From Acanthosepion esculentum (taxonomy: Eukaryota > Mollusca > Cephalopoda > Sepiida > Sepiidae): a stretch of DNA of 64,000 nt. The position numbers and the translations under genes are program-made. The DNA is taken from NCBI GenBank assembly GCA_964036315.1, contig OZ038496.1, positions 15,873,149 to 15,937,148 of the forward strand, written 5' to 3'. Below are positions 1-9,640 of this stretch, piece by piece. The notes below the pieces were generated by a model. It made no database searches and was not told the origin of the DNA. It saw nothing but the letters and a program-made list of their open reading frames with translations. Every line of letters starts with the position of its first letter. Within the stretch, counting starts at the first letter, position 1.

Positions 1-600
1 AAATTTTCTAAGCCTTCTTTCCTCATTTGGTGGCCTAGAAATTTCAGTTATCTGTTTCTGATGCTACATATAAGTATCCTTTTTGTTTCTGCTTTTTCTA
101 TAACTTTATCTCAACATCTTTCTGTAGAACCACATTTCTGTTGCTTCAAGTCTCTTCTTCATCAATGAAGAGACTGTCCAGCATTCAATGCTATAGAGGA
201 GGATTGATATTATGTAACTGTTCAGTACTCTTTCCTTTGTTTCTAACAGAATTTCCATGTTTCTTAATACTTTGCTTAGCTTTTGGAAGGCATCTTTTGC
301 TATCTTGATGTACCTTTCGATTTTAGTATCACACATTCTGTTCTCTGTTAAAACACTTCCTAGATATTTTTTTTAATGTGTTTGATTTTGGTATTTACAG
401 TTTGTAACTTGCATGTTGGGCTGTTCATTTTGCTGACAAACCATGAATTCTGTCTTCTGGCAATTGATGTTTAGTCCTTTCTTTACACTTTCCTTTACGA
501 CCTTCTGATGTCAAGTTTACGAAGCAGTTCCAACAGTTCTTTGTGACATACTTTACCATTTAAAACATAATCTATAAAACATCACACTACTATGGTGATG
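1..600 (-). pseudogene. LINE-R reverse transcriptase C-terminal relic
   Basis: On the minus strand this encodes the end of a non-LTR retrotransposon polymerase. A 76-residue open stretch at 106-336 reads ERYIKIAKDAFQKLSKVL and later EATEMWFYRKMLR, the thumb/C-terminal signature of mobile-element endonuclease/reverse transcriptases. Both sides continue in shifted frames: 1-105 matches the METKR...FLGH.MRK.GLENF tail, and 400-560 the INCQKTEFMVCQQNEQ region just after the catalytic motif. The copy is frameshifted and runs off the left edge of the window. It belongs to the same family as the copy at 23.6-24.8 kb. Clade not assigned. Confidence 0.8.
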
Positions 601-602
601 TA

Positions 603-925
603 TAAAACTTTTTTTAGTACCTCATATTCCAATTCAAGGCCCAAGAGCCACTTTAGATAGAGTGTTACTAAATGAGGTTCTTATCTGAACTTGAAGAGCG
701 TAAAATTGTAATGTTCAGCAAAGCATCCCCCCAAAAGTCTGTTCTACAAAACGGTGGATCTTGAGAAGGACATGTTCAAATGGAACTTCCTGCTTACCTT
801 GTTGTAACCTAGGGAAGGTAACTGAATAGAATAATCGAACGAAGGTTGGTAATGAATGATAATACTTAGGACAAGAACAACACATATAAGATTTGCCAGT
901 GGCATGAGAAGAAGTAGTCAACTGC
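603..925 (-). pseudogene. Possible LINE C-terminal fragment
   Basis: Minus-strand reading gives EVPFEHVLLKIHRFVEQTF followed by fragments resembling NTLSKVALGP. It looks like the degenerate 3' coding end of a LINE related to the one at 42.97-43.21 kb, with which it shares the 'cttgaagag' to 'ttctggg' type landmarks. There is no intact frame and the assignment is weak. The ORFs on the opposite strand here have no recognisable content. Confidence 0.35.
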
Positions 926-929
926 TAGA

Positions 930-1260
930 AGTAACATTATTTACATTATTCAGACTATTGTCCTCATCTTTGTCGCCATGTTTATCACAACGTTTCGGCC
1001 GTTGTACGCTCTGGCCTTCTTCAGGTGGTTGGAATGTCGAACTGAACCCTTTATTTCGCTCACTGGGGTAGACTGTTCTAGTTCCACGTGCCATGTGAGC
1101 GAAATAAAGGATTCAGTTTGACATTCCAACCAACTGAAGAAGGCCGGAGTGTACAACGGCCGAAACGTTGTGATAAACATGGCAACAAAGATGAGGACAA
1201 TAGTCTGAATAATGTAAATAATGTACATAATACCTCATCTCAGAAATATAGACAGATATT
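930..1260. repeat. Foldback of PLE-terminal type (inverted repeat)
   Basis: Two arms of roughly 120 bases (about 951-1070 and 1095-1225) are inverted copies of each other around a short centre. Each arm carries CTGAAGA, a GGCC/GGCC stem and GAAACG (minus strand 1024-993, plus strand 1134-1165), the arrangement seen in Penelope-like element terminal repeats. The outer end reads ctcatctcagaaatatagac and recurs near 10.0 and 42.06 kb. Related copies lie at 9.64-10.02, 42.84-42.96 and 63.7-64.0 kb. The overlapping ORFs on both strands are consequences of the palindrome. Confidence 0.65.
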
Positions 1261-1880
1261 GCTAGAAGTAAGTCAAGTGAATTCCATAATGAATCTCCGA
1301 CTGCAGACCAACATACAGTATTTACTACTATATTTATGTGAATGGGGACATAACCGTTATTGTCCATAGGTATGCTACAACATTGCCAGTGCAATGCAAA
1401 AGAAATGAGGATAGTTCACTCCTTGTGTACATGGCATAGCCCTAATGGTCTGAACTGGTGAAAGTAAGGAATATCGCTCATCTGAAAATTTGCCATGGAA
1501 ATAGCAATAGAGTAGCAAAAGGCTGGTGATACTGCATCTGTTGGGGAGGGATTGTCTAGTGGAAAATAATTAATCATCCACAAGGTCGTGTAGACACTTT
1601 TGAACTCTATCAAGGCTGTGAAGTGAGGTTTGTGCAGCTCTTTCCCCGATATGACAACATCCAAGGCAGGTGTAAGGATCTTGTGTGCTCCCACCAAATC
1701 TAATGTATATAGCCCCAGCACTCTACCCCATCTTGATTTTCATAAAGTAGTATTCATATAAAACACAAATTTTATTCTAACCTAATTATGCACAATAATG
1801 GATCATATGCATGCAAAATACGTGAGCAATTCAATTAGAAAAATTGAAAATAAATGCAATGTATCTAAATACAAATGTGA
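1261..1880. other. Unassigned spacer
   Basis: No recognised gene. A 101-codon minus-strand ORF (1416-1721) matches no family I know and has no visible domain. Part of this stretch (about 1400-1510) is similar to about 3325-3440, including a shared 'atttg(c/t)catggaaata' block, so it is probably an old dispersed repeat rather than an exon. Confidence 0.5.
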
Positions 1881-2556
1881 GACATATCATAATAGATCAT
1901 TCCATCTTAAATAAATGTCACAATAGATCATTCCATCTTAAATAAATGTCATAATAGATCATTCCATCTTAAATAAATGTTATAATAGATCATTCCATCT
2001 TAAATAAATGTCACAATAGATCATTCCATCTTAAATAAATGTCATAATAGATCATTCCATCTTAAATAAATGTTATAATAGATCATTCCATCTTAAATAT
2101 CATAATAGATCATTTCATCTAAAATAAATGTCATAATAGATCATTCCATCTTAAATAAATATCATAATAGATCATTCCATCTTAAATATTATGATAGATG
2201 ATTCCATCTAAAATAAATGTCATAATAGATGATTCCATCTAAAATAAATGTCATAATAGATCATTCCATCTTAAATAAATGTCATAATAGATCATTCCAT
2301 CTTAAATAAGTGTTATAATAGATCATTCCATCTTAAATATCATAATAGATCATTTCATCTAAAATAAATGTCATAATAGATCATTCCATCTTAAATAAAT
2401 GTCATAATAGATCATTCCATCTTAAATAAATGTTATAATAGATCATTCCATCTTAAATATCATAATAGATCATTTCATCTACAATAAATGAAATAATAGA
2501 TCATTCCATCTTAAATAAATGTCATAATAGATCATTTCATCTTAAATAAATCAACA
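1881..2556. repeat. 31-bp AT-rich minisatellite
   Basis: About 22 tandem copies of a 31-base unit of the form aaataaatgtcataatagat + cattccatctt. Shortened units of about 26 bases (lacking 'aaatg') recur at regular positions. The order of cacaata, cataata and ttataata variants repeats along the array, which suggests growth by duplication of multi-unit blocks. No coding potential. Confidence 0.95.
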
Positions 2557-3440
2557 ATGTCTTGTGGCAATTTGTAACATCAACTTGTGGTTTTTCTTGC
2601 AAAAAATTGAATGATATGAAAATACATTCAACACTGTAGATAAAAAAATAGTGAATTTTATATAATGTTTTTTTTTAGCCTTAGTATGGGCAAGACAAAT
2701 TCACAGATTTGGATAAATAATAAAACCTCAGAATTTTGTCAAAATCCACAAAAGATTTTTCATCCTTTAATAGTCAGTTCTGCTTCCTGTAATTTGTAAC
2801 ATATATAAATGTAGGAAGAAATAGCAAATGTTGATAATATTGCACAAAGCACTGTCCAGAGACCCTCCCCCGACAAGAGTTGGTGGGTTCAGGGGCAGAA
2901 CGCACTGGACCGGGCTGCACCACTCCATTTTTGGTTTAATCTAACATTTTAAAGATAGAGACCTGGCAGGAGGAGTCAGGTACTTTCTGGAGTAAATACA
3001 CGAAATCAACCGTTTTTCAAGTATCTTAAAGTGAGTTGTATTTATGAGTTCCATTTGAGGTTTGGTATAAACTTGAGTCTCTACAGACATTCAAAGCCAC
3101 ATTGAGAGTGCAGTCATTCAATATGACTGGAGAAAATTCAGGGTCGGCTCAGTGACAATGAAATGTTACCAGCTATGTTTCTGAAAGTGGACGAGGTATG
3201 AAGTGAAGATTATGTGGATAAGGAAAATAGATAATGATTTGAATTGAAGAGGTCAGGATTGAAGTGTTCCACAAAGTGGCAGTTCTTGAGAAAAATGGAA
3301 CTTCCTAATTGCATTTGTAACACAGAGGAAATGAGGGTGATTCATCTCCATGGAAATGGTATGGTATGTTCTAGATGTAAATTTTCAAATAATAGAAACT
3401 AAAGAATGGAAAACTCACCTGAACATTTGTCATGGAAATA
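2557..3440. other. Unassigned spacer with one GC-rich patch
   Basis: No gene recognised. Mostly AT-rich. A short GC-rich patch at about 2855-2935 (ccctcccccgacaagagttgg and following) stands out from its surroundings and could be a SINE remnant, but I cannot place it. The segment 3240-3360 resembles LINE 3' sequence near 43.05 kb. Confidence 0.4.
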
Positions 3441-3979
3441 CTTTCACCACCTGCTATCTATTTAGAGATTCTTGGTAAAATCCAAAGAATCTGCAATGTT
3501 ATTGGTCCTGACCTAGCATCTTGGCTTCAGTCACTTTCCTACTGCTCTAATGCAGCTTCCCTGTGCCTTTTCTATAAATACTTTCATGGTAATTCTTCTG
3601 ATGAACTTTCCTCTATGGTACCTAGACTTTATGACTTTAAGCGCAGTACTAGATTGGCAGCTAGGTCTCATCATTTTATGCTAGATGTAACTGTAAGTTC
3701 AATGCTAACAGTTTCTTCTCTCACCTTCTCTATAAATACTTTCATGTTAATTCTTCTGAGGAACGTCCCTCTATGGTACCTAGACCTTATGACTTTAAGT
3801 GCAGTACTAGATTGGCAACAAGGTTTATTCAATTTACAGAGGAGTTGGCTAGATGGAACTGTAAGTTCTATGCTAACAGTTTCTTCTTTTGCACTTCTCA
3901 CTTGTGAAACTCTCTTCCGGCTTCATGCTTTCCAACCAACTTTGACCTAAAAAATTTAAATGCAATTTCAGTTATCTAT
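3440..3979 (+). pseudogene. LINE-J C-terminal relic with internal duplication
   Basis: Plus-strand translation gives YLEILGKIQRICNVIGPDLA and CLFYKYFHGNSSDELSSMVP, the C-terminal region of a LINE (jockey/CR1-like by appearance) that recurs many times in this window. The block from 3571 (tctataaatactttcatg) to 3728 is duplicated in tandem at 3729-3886, an offset of 158 bases that shifts the frame. A 172-codon ORF runs across both copies, but it is not a functional protein. Confidence 0.8.
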
Positions 3980-4060
3980 AGTCCCCTTAAGCAAGGCAAT
4001 AAAGTCACTAAGACATAAGGGGTTACTAAGTGTAAAAGAATAGGAAAAAAAATCCTGTCA
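3980..4060 (-). repeat. LINE-J 3' tail, inverted against the preceding copy
   Basis: The sequence switches directly from plus-strand LINE-J coding DNA to the reverse complement of the LINE-J 3' tail (aagcaaggcaataaagtcac ... ggggttac). This is a tail-to-tail junction. From 4060 to 4380 the DNA is AT-rich with no feature I can name. Confidence 0.7.
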
Positions 4061-4729
4061 GAAAGTACATTTTTTATTAAGATTTCTTGAGTGCACAGAG
4101 AAGGCTGATGATATAAAAAAAATTATTAGAAAGTAATATAAAATAATTAAAAATAATATGATACACTAACTTTTTTTTATTGCTCTTTCACTTGAGAGGA
4201 AAATATAAAAATGTAAGTTAAATAAATGATTAATAAGAAAGTGTAGAGAAAAAAATAATTAAATATTATAAAAGTCTCGGTTTGTCTTTTACACTTACTT
4301 TTAAGAGAAGCGTATTTAAAAGAAAATCAGACGATTAATAAAAAATAAATTTGAGGTGAGACATTTGGTTTTGTTTTTTATCATTTCACCCCAAGCAAGA
4401 CAACAAAGCCACTAAGATGCAAGGGGTTACTGAGTGTGAAAGAATATAAGAAAAAGAAAAACATTATTAAGGAAATGAAAAAAACAAAGGAACAGAAATA
4501 AATAAGACAGATGATAATGAGTGACATTGCATTTATTTTTTGAAGATCAAATTTGACTGGAAAGCAAGAAGACAGTAGAGAGTTCCACAAGTGAGAAGTG
4601 TGAGAGAAGAAACTGCCAGCAAAGAACTTAAGGTAACATCTACAGTTTCAACTGTAAAGGGATCAGACCTTGTTGCCAATCTAGTAATGCGTTTAAATTC
4701 ATAATGTCTAAGTACCAAACTACATCTGG

Positions 4730-4815
4730 CAGCAAGGCCTCTGATGAGGAGATTTTGAGGCGCATAGACCACCTCTTAATTGCTGTTGTTCCCAGGTTCA
4801 CCTTGACCCAGGGTG
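4730..4815 (+). repeat. SINE-like block shared with 42.34 kb
   Basis: The block cagcaaggcctctgatgagg...ttgctgttgttcccaggttcacc recurs at 42,340-42,440 with high similarity. At the second site it continues into cagctatgggcaaatag, also present in the tRNA-like SINE at 22.35-22.65 kb. It is probably the internal or 3' part of a SINE nested in LINE-J. Confidence 0.5.
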
Positions 4816-4925
4816 TTAACACAGTTAGGTTATATCTAACCATTTCAACTGTAAAATGATGAGACTTTGCTGCCAAACTAGTACTGCATTTAAATTCACA
4901 GAGTCTTGGAACCATAGAGGAAAGT

Positions 4926-5261
4926 GATATTTATTCTGCGAAAATACAGAAATGTGGCACAAGGCCAAAGGGGGGATTAGGGAAAATAGGACGGTCTTCA
5001 TCTGTCTTAACTATAACTTAGCTAGCCGCAAACACTGACCCAATCGTACGAACAATATTCCTTACACCAAAACACCACATTCATCCGTACCGTTCTTACT
5101 ACAATCACCATAATACCTCACTGTCTCTATGAAAATACTGACTAGTCCCCATGTGTACAATTCAATGTCTGTGGGGGGGGGATGAATAAAATAACAATTT
5201 TAAAATTAACCCCAATGAGTATATACAAATGAATACAAAATATTTACAAGAAACTAAAGAA
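4926..5261 (-). mobile_element. Inserted LTR-like repeat with 10-bp target duplication
   Basis: This block interrupts a LINE-J copy and is flanked by agaggaaagt on both sides (4916-4925 and 5262-5271). It is the reverse complement of repeats at about 26,740-27,080 and 27,110-27,360, sharing landmarks such as gtgttttggtgtaaggaata and a terminal AATAAA. A ten-base duplication is longer than usual for LTR elements, and the start of the 26.7-kb copy is missing here, so a retroposed 5'-truncated copy is possible. Confidence 0.55.
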
Positions 5262-5749
5262 AGAGGAAAGTTCATCAAAATAATTACTATGAAAGTATTT
5301 ATAGAAAAGGCACAGGAAAGTTAAGTTACAAATATAGGAAAGTGACTGAAGCCGAGATGTCAGGTCATGACCAATGATATTGCAGATTTTGTTTTTAATG
5401 TTTCTAAAAATAGAATAGACTCAAAAAGAACCGCTAGAAGTGATTCAGTCATGGCGTACTGTTTGTGATTTCTTTTTCAAATTTGAAAAATATATACAGC
5501 TTGGATTTTTCCAGCCATGTAAATTTAAATGATGTTTGTTTCTTACATTGGCCACATATGTACTACACTTTCTCATAGATTGACTTGTTGTTTGTCAAAA
5601 TGTAATGCAATTCATACACATATAAATCAACATGTCACAAATAACAAAGAAAATATTAACATAAAATAAATTTTAAATAGGTGTTATAAAAAACATGATT
5701 ATATTTAGTTGCTGATACCTCCTGATGAGTGGACTGAACGATTACAAAA

Positions 5750-6400
5750 GAAGTTTATCTACAAAACTCAATAAAGGAAGTCGGCACACCATGTCATGTG
5801 AGACATTTTTTTCTTTCCAGAATCTATCTTAAATATCTATAAGTCTGTCATTTGTCCATGCTCAGAATATTGCTGCCACATATGGTCCGGTGCCCCTGTT
5901 ATTTACTTTGAGCTCCTTAATAAGATCGAAAGAAGAATCAGCAATATTATTGGTCCTGATCTTGTGGCTCAGCTTCAGTCACTTGCCCACCACTGTAAGG
6001 TTGCTTCTCTGTGCCTTTTTTTTATAAATACTTTCATGGTAAATGTTCGGATGAGCTCTTCACTACGGTAACTAATCTTTTTGAATTTAAGTACAGTACT
6101 AGACTGGCGTCGAGATCTCATCAATTTACAGTTGAGCCGGCTAGATGTAGCCATAACTTCTATGCTAACAGTTTCTTTCCTCACAGTTCTTGCTTGTGGA
6201 ACTCCCTTCCAGTTTCATGTTTTCCAGCCAACTTTAATCTGCAAAAATTTAAATGCAATGTCAATCGCTATCTACTGTCCTCTTGATTACTCTTTCCACT
6301 CATTATTAATGCTTCTGTTCCTAATTCATCCACACCCTGTAACCCCTTGTGTTTTAATGGCTTTGCTACCTTGCATGGGGTGAAACTGATTATAAAAAAA
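5750..6400 (+). pseudogene. LINE-J 3' end copy
   Basis: Plus-strand LINE-J relic covering the last part of the polymerase and the complete 3' tail, ending at ggggtgaaactgattataaa. Peptides FEFKYSTRLASRSHQFTVEP and CLWNSLPVSCFPANFNLQKF are clear at 6081-6260, with several frameshifts upstream. Immediately downstream lies an inverted LINE-J tail. 5401-5749 holds nothing I can name. Confidence 0.8.
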
Positions 6401-6545
6401 AAAGCCACAAAGACTCAACAGGTTACTGGAAGGGAATGAGATTCAGTAGAACAGGATTCAGAAAGACAGAATATGGCAGTCTACTTTGCATTTAAATTTT
6501 CAAAGAAAGTAGGTGACAGGGAAGCAGGAAACTTGTAGTGAGAAG
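6401..6545 (-). repeat. Inverted LINE-J tail fragment
   Basis: Minus-strand LINE-J 3' sequence (gccacaaagactcaacaggttac ... gaaagtaggtgacagggaag). It abuts the plus-strand copy ending at about 6400, giving a second tail-to-tail pair in this window. Confidence 0.65.
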
Positions 6546-6732
6546 ATATGTGTGTGTATGCATGTTTGTGTCTCTGTGTGTTAATTGAATCTTTAACAAA
6601 CAATACAAAAGGCAAAATCCTCAAACACTCGAGAATTTATATTGAAATATGTCCTGGAAATTAGGAAAATAATCTGAAATATGCAAAAAAAAAAAAAGAT
6701 ACTTTAACCAAGATTTTATATGTATATATATA

Positions 6733-6763
<31 letters not shown>

Positions 6764-6983
6764 CAAAGAGAGAGAGAGGAAGATACTTTGCCTTCAAGAA
6801 AGTGTATATATTTCATGATAATTTTTTTATTTATTGTTTAAAAGAAACAAGTTGGGGTAACATCAATCAGCTAAGTGACAAATTTCATATTTGTAATAAT
6901 ATATATATATATATATATAATTAATTATATATATATATATATATATATGCTATAGACCATATCGATATGAGATTTAGAAAATG

Positions 6984-7027
<44 letters not shown>

Positions 7028-7050
7028 GTATTTAGGCAGCAATCCTTCTT
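6546..7050. repeat. Simple repeats: (TG)n, (GA)n, (TA)n
   Basis: Mixed microsatellites: TG-rich near 6550 and 6735, GA-rich near 6750-6780, and (TA)n at 6897-6948 and 6992-7022. A 62-codon ORF over the GA tract is an artefact. No gene. Confidence 0.9.
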
Positions 7051-7182
7051 TCATGCACATTTCATTAAAAATGACTGACAAGGTGCTTTTATTTAGTTTT
7101 TTATATAATTTCTCGTGCGATCTAATAAAGTTTTTCTTTTTCTGAGGATAAATTATATAAAAACTGTCCGAATGTTCTTTTT

Positions 7183-7224
7183 ATCCGAGCGCTTTCGGCT
7201 ATACATTTAGCCATTTTCAAGGAT
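7183..7224 (-). ncRNA. Hammerhead-like motif, left arm
   Basis: Minus strand: helix I AUCC/GGAU (7224-7221 with 7186-7183), core UUGAAAA, one extra U, helix II GGCU/AGCC, GAAA, a minimal helix III and the triplet CUC. Compared with the hammerhead core CUGANGA it has U3 and A8 in place of C3 and G8. It is the mirror copy of 7624-7665. Activity is not shown. Confidence 0.5.
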
Positions 7225-7303
7225 TATATTTCAATTGTTAGAATTAGAAATAGAAATAGTTTGTTATATGTATGTTTTATAAAGTGATTCATTTTTTTTT
7301 GTT

Positions 7304-7627
7304 TCAAAACACGGTCAAGATAGTATGTCCATGTTCAAAGTTAATATTATTAAGTGTTGGTTTGTTTGTTTTTATTAGTAAGGCTTCCATTATTTTTAGC
7401 CTTTTTTTGCAAGTGGATGATGCTATTATATTAGTGTTGTCGACAAGTATATTCCGAATAGTGTCCGGTAGGTCTCCATGAATATTTAAATGAGATCTAA
7501 TTGAGCTATTGTCAGAAAGGTGTAGAGTTAGTCTGCGTGTTAAACAATTTGTAGTGTGGCCTATATAATTATTTACGAAAGTTGATTCTTGAGGAATACA
7601 ATTCCTTAATGGACATTTGAATAATCC
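7304..7627 (-). pseudogene. PLE GIY-YIG endonuclease tail (107 codons, no start)
   Basis: The minus strand is open for 107 codons from 7627 and ends in TGA at 7306-7304. It has no ATG at its start. It reads CPLRNCIPQESTFVNNYIGH then TRRLTLHLSDNSSIRSHL and ends KRLKIMEALLIKTNKPTLNN. The YIG motif, the following R/L-rich helix, and the EALLI..KP ending are typical of GIY-YIG domains at the C-terminus of Penelope-like polymerases. The frame is uninterrupted. The upstream RT is absent and the frame begins exactly where the terminal repeat begins, so it is a truncated element. It is a different lineage from the PLE at 8.2-9.4 kb. Confidence 0.75.
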
Positions 7628-7665
7628 TTGAAAATGGCTAAATGCATAGCCGAAAGCGCTCGGAT
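7624..7665 (+). ncRNA. Hammerhead-like motif, right arm
   Basis: Plus strand: AUCC (7624-7627), UUGAAAA (7628-7634), extra U, helix II GGCU...AGCC (7636-7651), GAAA (7652-7655), short helix III, CUC ending at 7661, then GGAU (7662-7665) closing helix I. Same U3/A8 change as the left arm. PLE terminal repeats are known to carry hammerheads, which supports the call. Confidence 0.5.
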
Positions 7666-7793
7666 AAAAAGAACATTCGGACAGTTTTTATATAATTTAT
7701 CCTCTGAAAAGAAAAACTTTATTAGATCGCATGAGAAATTATATAAAAAACTAAATAAAAGCACCTTATCAGTCGTTTTTAATGAAATGTGCA

Positions 7794-7800
<7 letters not shown>

Positions 7801-7833
<33 letters not shown>

Positions 7834-8229
7834 CATAATGAGAAGCCACGTATACTTTCTTGATATGTATATAATATGGAGACAACAACTGAAAAGTTGC
7901 AAATTAAAAGAAAAAAAATTGAATGTTTTTTTTGTGAAAGTATTTATTTATATTTTTATTTATATATATATATATTTGATATTTCAGATCGCCCCGATCT
8001 TTCGTCAGAAATTAATTAAATAACTGTATTGAGAAATTTGTTTTCAAGTAGCGTCCGTCGCGAGACGCGGACGTCAAGTGACGTGGAATGCAACAGTGTT
8101 TGAATATTTCTAACGTAAATCTAATGATAATATTTTAGAAGGTTTTTTTTAACTATATCTAAAGAAATTTTTTAACTATTGAAATATTTATACAGATTTA
8201 AAATTCCCAAGTCTTTGTTTAACCCTAGT
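7801..8229. other. (TA)n, AT-rich DNA and PLE 3' flank
   Basis: (TA)n at 7797-7832, then AT-rich sequence. A short CpG-rich patch gtccgtcgcgagacgcggac lies at about 8052-8071. The minus-strand hammerhead-like motif of the next PLE is at 7974-8012. Overlapping ORFs (7606-7902, 7628-8023) are frame artefacts over PLE ends and microsatellite. Confidence 0.6.
7974..8012 (-). ncRNA. Hammerhead-like motif downstream of PLE ORF
   Basis: Minus strand: AUUU (8012-8009), intact core CUGACGA (8008-8002), one extra A, a six-pair helix II AGAUCG/CGAUCU with GGG loop, GAAA (7985-7982), a very short helix III, C17 at 7978, then AAAU (7977-7974) closing helix I. It lies on the same strand as, and 3' of, the PLE polymerase relic at 8230-9376. 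Confidence 0.55.
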
Positions 8230-9376
8230 TTATATGTGTCTAATTTTAAAATCCAGTGTTTCTCTTTTTTTTCTGCATGTGTATGTTGAACTAAAATCGG
8301 AATCTATCAATAAACATTTACAGTTGTCTAATGAGTGTCTTGATTGATTAAAGTGTTCAGCTATGGGGGAATAAGGATTGTTTTGACATATGGATAGTTT
8401 ATGATTGTTGAAACGGAATCTAAAATTAATTCCAGATTCGCCAATATATCCACTATTGGGACATATTGTGCAGAATAGATAGTAGATTATGTTATGGCTA
8501 TCACAGGTGAGGCGAGGTGGATGTATTTTGATATTGGTGTTGGGTACAGAAAATACACTATCAGTTATTAAGTGTTTGCAAACTAGACAACGAATTTTAT
8601 TACATTTGTAATTTCCTGATTGGTTTGTATTATTTAGATATTTGGTAGAGGTTAGGATAGCTGATAGGTTAGGTGTTTGTTTCTTTGCATTAATGGGTGG
8701 TTTAGTGAAAATGTCTTTGATCTTTTTGTTTAACTCGAGGTTCTTGTAATCATTTTTTAAATTGTGAATAAGTGTGTGGGAATATTGATTGTGGTTAAAA
8801 ACCATGGGAATCCGATTGTTGTTTTTACTTTTCTTGTATGTGAGAAGTGTGTTACGATTTATATGGATAGTTTTATTTAGTGCTTCTTTTATTATATTTA
8901 TTGAGTATTTACATTTTAGGAATTGTTTTGTTAAGTTATTAATGTTGTGTAGAAAATCTAGATGGTCTGAGCATATGCGTTTGATTTTTAGAAATGAGCT
9001 GTATACGATAGATTTTTTTAATTTAAAAGGATGACAGCTGTTGAAGTGTAGGAATTTATGCTGGTTAGTGGGTTTGTTGTATAGACTGGTAGAAAGTGTA
9101 TGTTTGTTTAATTTTATCATAACGTCTAAGAAAGGGACGGATGTGTATGAATGCTCCATGGTAAATTTAATTGTATCGTGGATGTTGTTGCAGAAAGTAA
9201 AAAAGTTTGAATTTTTCTGATCCATGAGTCCATAATAAGAAAATGTCATCAATATATCTAAAATATTGTAATGGTTTAAATTCTGAATTGTCTAGTATCT
9301 TCCTTTCTAGAATGTGCATAAAGATATTAGCATAGCTAGGTGCCATTTTAACCACAATCAATATTCCCACACACAT
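8230..9376 (-). pseudogene. Penelope-like reverse transcriptase / GIY-YIG endonuclease, partial
   Basis: Minus-strand relic of a PLE polymerase. The upstream frame (9376-9167) reads KMAPSYANIFM and FRYIDDIFLLW; YIDD is the RT catalytic motif C. After a frameshift at about 9250-9170 a 340-codon frame (9252-8230) follows. It holds a thumb-like region, then CNKIRCLVCKHL (a cysteine cluster usual between RT and endonuclease in PLEs), then IIYYLFCTICPNSGYIGESG with FRFRFNNHK, the GIY-YIG endonuclease, ending KRETLDFKIRHI. RT motifs upstream of KMAPSYANIF are missing, so the copy is 5'-truncated. PLE polymerases make a cDNA primed at an endonuclease nick. The frame is unusually long for a relic, suggesting recent insertion. 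Confidence 0.88.
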
Positions 9377-9419
9377 TCATTTTTCAATTACTTATTGGTA
9401 ATTTTTAAATCTGAGGGTT

Positions 9420-9640
9420 GGAGTTATGGCAAGGCAAACTAAACAAAATTTGATTTAAAATTTATTAGTTCTTGGGGTAAATTAATATTTGCGTTAAGAA
9501 ACTTTACATTATTTGGTTGGATTAACAACAGAAAAGAATCAAAATTTATTTTGCTGTTTAAAAACTCTCACAAAGTAACTTACTCTTGTGGACACATCTC
9601 ACTTGTTTAGTTCTGTTTGTCAATGAGATAAGTCACTATT
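9420..9640. other. Unassigned spacer
   Basis: AT-rich; nothing recognisable on either strand. Confidence 0.4.

Larger units (their letters stand above)
4381..5400 (-). pseudogene. LINE-J 3' end, split by an insertion
   Basis: On the minus strand, 5400-5262 and 4925-4381 form one LINE-J tail ending in the conserved terminus (ctgtaaccccttgca then cttgcttggggtgaaatgat). Peptides such as LATRSDPFTVETV and SFTLSNPLHLSGF are visible in different frames. The copy is broken by a 336-base insertion at 4926-5261 and contains a SINE-like block near 4730-4815. No intact frame. Confidence 0.75.
7051..7800. mobile_element. Short Penelope-like element with inverted terminal repeats
   Basis: Arms 7051-7240 and about 7610-7800 are near-perfect inverted copies, each containing ggctaaatg(t/c)atagccgaaag and the ttatataatttatcctc region. 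Between them, on the minus strand, is the C-terminal endonuclease tail of a PLE polymerase (7304-7627). (TA)n tracts lie at both outer edges. This fits a 5'-truncated PLE whose pseudo-LTRs are in opposite orientation. Confidence 0.75.

Noticed and set aside
1134..1165. Complete hammerhead in the 0.95-1.22 kb foldback
   Set aside because: Core and helix II are present, but the sequence after GAAA offers only GUG at the cleavage position and no helix I, so it was not listed as a ribozyme.
1416..1721. Host exon (101-codon minus ORF)
   Set aside because: No recognised domain or convincing splice sites, and the segment resembles another place in the window.
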